A stretch of DNA of 64,000 nucleotides from Brachycybe producta. Taxonomy: Eukaryota > Arthropoda > Diplopoda > Playtdesmida > Andrognathidae. A model generated the notes under the pieces. The model had not been told where the DNA came from. It saw only the letters and a list, made by a program, of their open reading frames with translations, and did not search any database. Location: assembly GCA_036925085.1 (NCBI GenBank), contig JAUPFP010000016.1, positions 2,380,903-2,444,902 on the forward strand, written 5' to 3'. The position numbers and the translations under genes were made by a program. This document shows, piece by piece, positions 55,289-64,000 of this stretch. The first letter of the stretch is position 1, and every line of letters begins with the position of its first letter.

Positions 55289-56311
55289 TTAAAAGAAATT
55301 ATCTTTTGCATATTAAAATATTAGAAATATTTTGAATATCAGTAGCACCTATTATAATCGGGTCAAGGATCACAACACTTAATATTTTCCTTGCATTTCA
55401 AATCAAAAATTATAACCAAGATCACAAACAAAGATTTTAAAACGCTTGAGGAGAAAGACAAATGTATTTTTTTGTTTGTTTGTAATAATGAATATTAATT
55501 TATTCCGGACTAGTTTACTTTTAAAAGGTTTTGATAACTAGAAACAAAACCAGTAGTCAATGTCAGTGCAATTTGAAAATGCATGACGACAACAGTAAAC
55601 CGACCGCTTATATGAAATCAATCATTCAGAAAGATGCGTTTGAAATCGACTTCAGAAACAAATGAACAGTTTTGAATCTCAAAACTTAACACTGCAAAGC
55701 AACCCTGGGGACCGATGACAGAGGAACAATAACAATGAGTGGCGCCACGTAGCCATATGTAGAGCAATGGGAGCAGTTTCGCCCAAAAAAGGGCGCCATA
55801 AAATCTCATTTTAATTTTTAAAATTTTATTTTCAAGTTTTCTGATTTTAATTAATAATTTTAGAATAATTTGCAAGAAAACCAGGAGACAAAAAATGCAC
55901 TTTCAGTAAAATAATAAAAGAAAACTTAATTTGAGTCTTGATAAGGTTATGCTAGATACTAGTTTTACTTGTGAAGTGTAGTCTCTAACTAGGTCCTGCG
56001 ACTAATAAAACGCAATTTTTTGTTTATTTATGAATTTCTATATCAAAAAGAATTGTTGGGATTTTTTGCCCCCGGCGCCAAAATACTAGCTGCGCCAATG
56101 ATAATAAAAAGAATATAAACAAGAAAATTAAAATGTCTTATAAACTAAAAGAGTTAAATTTGTATATTATCTTTTAAAACAAAAACTTTTAATGACAATT
56201 TCACATTCTCGGTATTTTTTTGTTCGTTTTTCACTTCAACTTTACAAAAAAAAAATGTTGAATAGTTTCTAAAATGCATATTTTTCAACGCCTGCTTCGT
56301 TGTACTTATTA

Positions 56312-56675
56312 GGGTGAATCCAGACAAGAAAAGAACATCGAACAGAACATGTTTGCGAAAATTTCCAAAGAACATGTTCGTTGTTCTGTTCGCTGTGGCC
56401 GGAATGTCCAAACTTGAACAGAACATGTTCGCAACGTGTTCCCAGACGGTAACTTGATAATGGCTGTTCAGAGGAATATTCGCTGAGACATCGAAACTAC
56501 TCCTGCCCCGAACACGAACATCCTTTGATGTGACATGCAAAAACCGACAACTGGTGGATCGGGACCGAACAGAATAACGAACAAAATTTTGTTACAGAGA
56601 AATTTTCAGAAAACCGTCCACACTGTTCGCGAACACGGTTTAGCTCGTTATTCTGTTCTAAATCTGGACTCAACC
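56312..56675. mobile_element. Degenerate MITE with GGGTGAATCCAGAC ends
   Basis: The left end GGGTGAATCCAGAC and the right end (other strand) GGTTGAGTCCAGAT resemble the TTAA family at 54.7 kb. The interior repeats GAACAGAACATGTTCG-like words in both orientations. The target site has decayed. Confidence 0.5.
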
Positions 56676-57583
56676 TCAAATATCAAACAACATACTGACA
56701 ACAAACGACATACATCTTGGTCCAGATGACAATTTTTTTTTTGAGAATGGGGACCATAAGTAGGTCCATATTTTCTGAAAAAAGTCAAGAAACACTTAAA
56801 AAAAGCTAAGCTTTTGGGCAATTACAATTCTACAGTACAATTTAATTGTGAGGAAAGAGAGAGAGAGAGAAAAAATCTAGAATGTGATTTCATTTGCTTT
56901 ATTACTTTAAGCACATCTTGTATAAGGCTGTAAGCAACTAAAATCCACCAATGAAATGAAGCAAAACATTAAGGCTGCTTTTCTGTTTCAGTTATTGTTT
57001 TCAGTCTCATTCAATCCATCCATCCAAACACTCAGATTCATTACGATACACATGAACAATCATCATCCAAGACAAACAAAAGCGGTTTTTTTTTTTGCTT
57101 CCAGCTTTCTAAAGTGAAGCACTGCCATTCATGATAGTAGGCAATTTGCTGTTTTTTTGATGGCTTGGTATCAACTTGATAGACCTACTATTGGAGGTGG
57201 ATCAACTATTATGTTAGAAGAAATTGTCTTGGGTGAGTGAGTTTTAATTGTATAGCCTCTCTTCAAGGTTCTCATTATTCCACTTATCTTTAAATCCCTT
57301 TTAAAAGACCCATTCACAGTTTGTGTTATCTTTGAATAACTTCGTAAGTAGAGGGAATGCCATCCATTGGCCACATCTGGCTCCAGCAAAGAATACTCCA
57401 TAGACAAGGACTCTTGGGCCCGCCACGCACTATACAGTGAAATCAGAAATAGGAACGAGGCGCAGAGACGAAGAAAAATGGAAACAATAATGGTTTTGAC
57501 AGAGATTATAGTTTGCTTCTGCTGGCATGTGAATGCCTTCGTTCGGATCGCTTTTCGAACCAATTTTTCCTCCGTCTCGTTAA

Positions 57584-58482
57584 GAGCCTAGATCCACGTC
57601 CATCTTGTTGTTTTGAGCAGACGACAACGAGACAAATGAGTGTTCTTATATAGTGTTACTAAAACTGCAAGAAATCGCCTCACAATCGCTCAATTCAAAT
57701 ACAGTAAAGTGCAAAATGCAATAAAAAGTATTGTTCTTCACGTGCTCGATTTATATAATTTTTGAAAAGGTCCTTCTATTTTTAAACAAGGTTCAAAGTC
57801 GTTCGTTTTTTCAACCCCCATGTTAAATCCCATAGGATCAAAAACCATCCCACAAACATTTGAAAAACTCTCGTTAAAAACGATTTAGAACAATAACAAA
57901 ATAATTAGCACATACATTCATGTATTGGCTTCACGATGTTTCCTTTTTATAGATGTTGAAAAGGTCCTTCTATTTTTTAATAACGTTTAAAATCGTACGT
58001 TTTTTAACTCCATGTTAAGTCTCATAGGACTAAAACACCGTCCAACAAAAGTTAAAAGAATTCTGATTAAAAATGATTTAGAGCAATCAGAAAAATTAGC
58101 ACGTACTTACATGTGTTTATTGCCTTCAGGATTATTCCTTTTTCTAAATTTTAAAAGGGATTTCTATTTTTAAATAACAATTAAAATCTTACGTTTTTTA
58201 ACTCCATGTTAAGTCCCATAGGAGCAAAAAACCGTCACCCAAACATTTGAAGAACTCCCATTAAAACGACGTATAACAATCAATTAAAAATTAGCACGTG
58301 CATTAATCTATTGGCTTCACGATGTTTTCTTTTTATAAGGTTAGCACGCGAAATTATTTTTCTATTAATTATTATGTGACTTCGAACCGGGAGAAAAAAC
58401 GTTAAAAAACCGTTTTTCAATCAAGAACGATCGCAGCGCCTACATTCGGAGAAATTTTGAACTAAACGATGTATCTAGCCTC
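57584..58482 (+). mobile_element. TTAA-flanked non-autonomous element, copy 2 (899 bp)
   Basis: Starts GAGCCTAGATCCACGTCC, ends GATGTATCTAGCCTC, with intact TTAA on both sides (57580-57583 and 58483-58486). It has the same length, same orientation and same internal ~190-bp triplication as 25031-25929. The two copies are about 95% identical by eye. Confidence 0.8.
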
Positions 58483-59989
58483 TTAACCTCTGTTCTCCTT
58501 TACTACTGACAAACTACCGAATGAGAACAATATGTCTGCTAATGATTAGGATTTTAGAAAAATGTCCCTACTTGGTCAGACAGAGACTGTCTGTAAAGTG
58601 TACGGACATGCCTACCGAAGCCTTTGTCTCTTTCCTATTTCTCTGTATAATGTGCGGCGGGCCTTAAAGTGGTTTTACATGTATGTTAGACCACACAATG
58701 TTGTAATTGTGTTGCAAATTAAACACACTACCACATCGTATGGCAGGGTGTAATAACAGCCATTAAAATGTTGGTAAAATTAACCTAAAAATAATTTTTA
58801 AAAAAAAACAGAAAAAAAATCAGCACGTGTGCAAATGTGTTGGCTGTACTGTAGGTTTTTAAAATTAATTTTAGGTATTTTTACCAGCAATTAATCAATG
58901 GAGTTTAACATAAAAGTTAGAAATTCGTGATTTTAAAATGTTTTAAAAATAGAAAAACACTTACCAATTTTTTTTTGTCATTCTATTACTAGATCGGCAT
59001 ATATTTAAGGTGCACATTGCACTTTGAACCATCAAAATTGGACAACTTTAAATACGAAAAGGAAACATATTGCCGCGACTGCCTATTTTAAAAATTAACG
59101 TTTTTTCTTTAACATTGGGTCTGTGGACGCTCAATAGAAAAACGATGCTAACGCACTTTGTGGAGATTTTTAAAAGCAATTTTGCGATGTAGCCTCTTAA
59201 GTGACTCAGTTACTCTTCTAGTTTCTAAAACACTCAAAATTACATTATTCCTGAAAGAATAATCAAGGTTTCGAAAATCATCTGTTCACGAACCATCTTT
59301 AAATGATGAAAATACAATTTACATGATTGCGTTACATTTCTAGTTTCTAAACCGCTTTCAATTTTTTTTAAAAAAAAGTCTGTATATAAAATGTAGAATA
59401 ACAAGAGTTCTAATGACGTTTAGACGTGTAAACAAGCTTCATTTGAATTTGATTATTTCACTAAATATCTTATTTATTCCATCGAGAGAAAAAAAAAATA
59501 ACATTGAAAAGTTATTTAAAAGAATTTTTTTTAAAAAAAGCCGAAAAATATCTATCATCCCATTTAATACAGAAAACTAATAACATCTAAGTAGTATTAT
59601 TATAATGAAGGCCCTATGAAGAAGAAAAAAACATTCTCCCGAGACAAACAAGAGTAATATTAAAAAAACAAATTAAACAGAAGAAAAAAGTACACGAAAA
59701 AAATCAATGAAAAAATATATAATAAAATTGGATTCAACAAAAAAAAAAACATCCAAAATTTTGAAAAGAGAGAAGAAAAAAAAAACTAGGATTAATATCA
59801 CCAAAAGGGATTTGAAACCTAATTAAGAATTCTTGAAGTACAAAAATGGCTAAGAATGTTTGAAAATTAATTCATTATCCTACCCTCAGTTCTGACAGTT
59901 CAATAAGAAAGAAACTTGAAAGCTTATGAAGTTTAACGAGCTTGTATATTCTTTTAGAGACAAACATTTAAAAATATACAAAAATTGTC

Positions 59990-60129
59990 CAGGGGCGTCG
60001 CTGGTGACTCGCAGCCCTCCTCCCCCGACTGCGAGAGACACAGTAGGTTTGGAGGGCGCATTTTGGAGGTGCAAAGGGGACGCAATGTTGTAAGCAGCAG
60101 GGTCGCAACTAAACCTAACTATGCCACTG
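59990..60129 (-). mobile_element. hAT-like MITE copy (CAGTGGCATAG end)
   Basis: Ends CAGGGGCGTCGCTGG and, on the other strand, CAGTGGCATAGTTAGG. The interior (cattgcgtcccctttgcacc on the minus strand) matches the copy at 63163-63326. No target duplication was recognised. Confidence 0.55.
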
Positions 60130-60872
60130 AGGTTTTCACAAACATACAACTATTGTAAACATTTAACTAAACTATCCTTGGGATCTTGATTAATGCAATG
60201 AAAAAGTTTATAAATTTCCCTTAATTTTGTTCCTGAAAGAGAAAATAATCAAGAGTTCGAAAATCTGCTGTTCATAAAACCATTTTTTAAACAAAACGAA
60301 TCAAGAGATTCTAAAGATATACCTTCTTCATTTTCGTTCAGTGCAAATTGCACGACGAATATACTAGTAGATTAAATTTGGCCAAATACTCAAGCAGTGA
60401 AGTAGTTAGTAGTTGAAGTAATCCTCTAGTCTAAATATCCGCTGCCAAAGACATTGCTTCTGATTTGTAATAATCTATTAAAATACGTCATCTATATATT
60501 CTTCAGGAAAAAAAAAATCTTAAAAATGGTGACGATAACAAAAAGAACCAAAGTTAAACCAAACTGGAAACTCTCCAAAAAAAACCCAAAGAAGGAAACG
60601 AGATGAAGTTCAGAAAACAAAGAAATCAAAGGAGTTAAAACTTGCCAAAATATAAAAAGGACACACAACCACGTGTGACAAAAAAAAACCCCCAGAAATA
60701 AAGTGAAGGTTCAGAATTAATTCATCCGAAACAACTACTGCGTTTACATGAAAGAAATTAGTAGCTATTCTTTTAGCTAAATAAATAAGATATATCTTTA
60801 TATGTAAACGATTAAAATAAGTAGGTAAATTAAGAGGGATAAAATAGAAAAATACTTCTGTAGATGCACGGA

Positions 60873-61133
60873 AGATGGCGCCTGCAACTTCCATAGGCGG
60901 CAAACTACACTCGTCGCCAATTAGTTGAAATCGAATGCAGCCTTTCTAGCCTTTCTAAAAGCGTCAAAAACAACCTTAATTATGAGCACGTGGACAAACT
61001 TACCCAGAACACAATATAAGTGAAGAGAGAGAGAGCACGTGTAGAAATAACGACCAGCAATTAAAAGTTTGCCACGTGAAAAAAGGAAGGTGAGTGTCAG
61101 TACATTTGTATGGGAGGGCTAGGGGCGCCATCT
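60873..61133 (-). repeat. Dispersed repeat with AGATGGCGCC ends, copy 2
   Basis: Inverted relative of 24531-24716, 261 bp between the GGCGCC boxes. It is longer because of an internal insertion that includes a GA-rich run and CACGTG motifs. Confidence 0.6.
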
Positions 61134-63162
61134 AACGCTACAGGGACAAAATAAATGATCTACTTGCATTCTTAAACGAAAACATTTTCATCAAAAGGAG
61201 GTTTTTCGGCTAATACAAGATGGCGACCTTTTAGAAGTTTATTTTTACACTACAAAAATTAACTGCAGTTAAAAAGTTAACGACAATTAATTTTCTGTTT
61301 TAATAAATGTGGTTACATTAACCATGGTTAAATATTCGAACAATGGAGTTAACTCAACTGCATTGACACAAAGTGGTTAATTACATTATTGAATGGTTAA
61401 ATTATCACACTTTCTGTGTTCAAACAAATTTAACCTACAAACAACATGGCAAAAAGTGAGAGAGCACTGAATGAGGCGTGAAAATTTCGCAAAATACACA
61501 AGAAGTGACACAAAATCATTTAAATATGGAAACACACATTCCACACCACTTCCAGCTTGTGTCTACAGTTATCTCCAATCTTGGTTATGTAATTATAGTT
61601 CATTTTTAAAGTGAAAACGAGATATTAGCGGTTAATTTCTCTCATGTTAAACGTGGTAAATTTAACCATGTTATATAAACAACCTATAAAACTGAACCAT
61701 TTACGTCAATAGAAATTTTTCTTGATATTACTTATTCATTTTTATCCCTCAACAAAGATAAAAAAAAGCAATTATACATTTTGAATAACCTTCCTTTAAA
61801 ATAATAATGAAAAACGAAAACTATGGAGAAAATATCATAAATTATAAGTTTTTAAGGCCTACCAGGTTAAATCAATAAGAAGAACAAACCTACCCCCCCC
61901 TTTTACTATCGTGCAATCGAAAACAAAATAAAAACGACATTTTCATATTCTATCCAACAGTTGGTTAACAATTCATATATTACGTTGTTCTAACAAGAAC
62001 AACAATTATGGATAAATAATTTATCAATACAGCTTTTCAGCTGAAGTTTCAGCAAAGCAAAAAAAAAAAAAAACAAATGTTAAACAGCAAGACATTAATA
62101 AAACAAACAGTAAATCTTATGAAATGAAAACACATAAGAAACTGCAGCAAATTCTAAGTTGTAACTGGAGAAATTTATTTACTCTTAGAATTGATTGTAC
62201 GCTCTTAATAGTAGGCAGGAAGGACCTAAATTGCATTTTTATTTTCAGTAAAGTTGTCCCCATCTGTGGTTTTTCATTAACCTCTAATAATTGCTTGAAA
62301 AGTGACAAGTTTCACGTTTCTGCCACAAGAAAGTGTTCTGTAATTTACTACTTTATATCAACTATATAGTAAGTAAAGAGGAGTCAATGCCGCAGGCAAG
62401 GGATGTTGTTGCTGATAAAATGGGCCACTTATTTTCAAATATGAATACTAACTTTGCAAGCAGCAAAAAAAGGCCTGTGGCAGAGGTACTATTTAGGCCT
62501 TTTGGTCTAACAGTACAAAAATGCATCGTCAAAATAAACTTTTTATCCTCTACTATACACACCATGTACATACATACCAAACAGTGTCATCTAGTGATAA
62601 GAAAAGTTTCATGATCCAGTGTAACCTTTGTAAAGTCTCAAATTATCTTTTATTTATATAAAATCATTAATGAGTGCACTTAAAATAGGAACCACATATT
62701 TTGGGTTTCTCAACATGCAGAAACCCAACCCCACTCATTACAAAAGTATTATTCATGTATAGGAAAACAACTATACTGTATTGTTTTCTAGGCACCGCAG
62801 GCAGATAGATAAGACTCTTCATCCTCAGTAGCTTACCTGGCCTCATAGATAACAACCGTAGCTTTCCTTCATTCAGTTGTTTTTTTTTCTTCTCTCCTTA
62901 CAAGATGATGCTTTTAGGTATGTGCACGGTGCCTATAACAATATCCCCCATGTAAATCTAGGCCTATTATTGAGTTGATTAGCAGCATTAGGATATCTTA
63001 TTCAATTGCACTCCCACAACTTCTCCAAATCATAACGTTCCCCCATGCACAACATCCCTGTCGCAATGTACGAGCGCATTTTCTATGAAAAAACGCCAAC
63101 CATGTCACAGTGTCACACACAGTTAAAAGTCGCCTGTGTGCCAACGTTGCAACGTTGCCACT

Positions 63163-63326
63163 CAGTGGAGTAGCTTGGTGTAGCTACGTTAGGTTGCGCT
63201 CCTACCCTCACCTCAGCTGTTTAAAACATTGCGCCCCTTTGCATCCCCAAAATGCGCTCTCCAAACCTCCTGCGCACCCCCCCTCGGGCCAGGTGGCGGG
63301 GTTGCGGGTCCCAAGCTACGCCCTTG
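63163..63326 (+). mobile_element. hAT-like MITE copy (CAGTGGAGTAGC end)
   Basis: Ends CAGTGGAGTAGCTTGG and, on the other strand, CAAGGGCGTAGCTTGG, 164 bp, of the common CAGTGGCGTAGC type. The flanking octamers ttgccact and ggtgcact match only partly. Confidence 0.6.
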
Positions 63327-64000
63327 GGTGCACTTTGCGTGTACATTGCGCTGACACACCCCCGCAAGCTTTCACTTCTTTTTGTCGTCAAAAAGTCTTT
63401 CAAAAGTCGTCTGTGTGCCAAGGGTCTTATTGGGCCATTTATGAAAATTATTTACAAAAGTTATGTACTCTTCTGGTTTCAAATAAATCTTAAAATTCAT
63501 TTACAGGTATTCTTTTTTTTTAAATCCTACCTGTTATTCTACCGAGGACTAAATCATTTTGTGCACATTGATAACATTTTGTTTAAAAAAATGTCTCTCT
63601 TGCATGTTACATAATTTACAATTGCAACCTCTTCCATAGACTCGTTTGAAGTTACCGTTACACCAATAAAACAACAAGATTCGCACTAGTGTGCACAACA
63701 CAAACAAACAAACCAACCTTAAATGAAAAAAACATAAATATTCTCAAGAGAATTTGGTGTCGTAGATAGAAACTAGAAAGATAAAAATCAATGTCTCCAA
63801 AAAAAACAAACAAAAAACTATGACAAATACGTATATAGGTGGATTTATTTTTCCTTCATTGAAGTTTTAACCACCAAGAACAGAGAGTTCTTTCTTACAA
63901 GCAGCCAATAGCAGCAAATCATTTAAAACATTTATATAAAAAGTGCTGCAATCGAGAAGAACAGTAAGTAGTAATAATAAAACGTAGAATTCACCGAAAC

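Larger units (their letters stand above)
52099..64000. other. AT-rich DNA with many MITEs, no supported gene
   Basis: The lower part may be promoter/5' UTR of the exon at 52098. Beyond it are TTAA elements (53911-55288, 57584-58482), a related GGGTGAATC-ended unit (56312-56675), two hAT-like MITE copies (59990-60129, 63163-63326) and an inverted copy of the GGCGCC repeat (60873-61133). No open frame shows a domain or splice-consistent exon. Confidence 0.45.

Noticed and set aside
62333-62614. 93-codon plus-strand ORF
   Set aside because: No domain, no splice support, and no coding-like composition beyond chance.

Overview
The window is nuclear DNA of an invertebrate animal. It is AT-rich, has spliced host exons with short GT-AG introns, and carries many small inverted-repeat transposons, a relic of a CR1/jockey-type LINE and two large Ty3/gypsy-type LTR retrotransposons. 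An arthropod or other protostome is likely, but nothing here fixes the species. No prokaryotic gene organisation, tRNA, rRNA or CRISPR array was seen.

Layout. At 1.65-7.66 kb on the minus strand lies most of a Rho guanine-nucleotide exchange factor with the order SH3-DH-PH, the arrangement of ARHGEF4/SPATA13/ARHGEF9 (Asef, Asef2, collybistin). Thirteen coding exons could be placed with splice sites and phase. Possible upstream first exons lie at 29.6 kb and 51.6 kb. The rest is intron or intergenic sequence with MITEs, microsatellites and dispersed repeats.

The notable content is a pair of LTR elements in opposite orientation. Element A (13032-23100, plus) and element B (35543-45779, minus) each have intact paired LTRs (688 and 687 bp), a perfect 4-bp target duplication (ACAC and CTTC), the same primer-binding site (matching a tRNA-Ala 3' end) and about 2.3 kb of repeat-rich leader. 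Their LTRs, most of the leader and the last ~155 bp before the 3' LTR are about 97-98% identical between A and B by eye. Their coding regions differ in content and are old in divergence. A encodes a single 1,562-aa protein with protease, reverse transcriptase, RNase H and integrase but has lost the capsid and zinc knuckle. B encodes capsid, zinc knuckle and protease (793 aa) but has no RT, RNase H or integrase. Both carry a third ORF of unknown function whose C-terminal halves are homologous. The shared protease is only about 60% identical.

How they may work together. A supplies Pol and B supplies Gag, and shared termini would let both RNAs be packaged, primed and integrated by the same machinery. 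The pair looks like a split, two-component retrotransposon whose ends are kept alike by template switching or gene conversion while the coding parts evolve separately. This is inference; the alternative is two independent deletion derivatives of a complete parent not present in this window.
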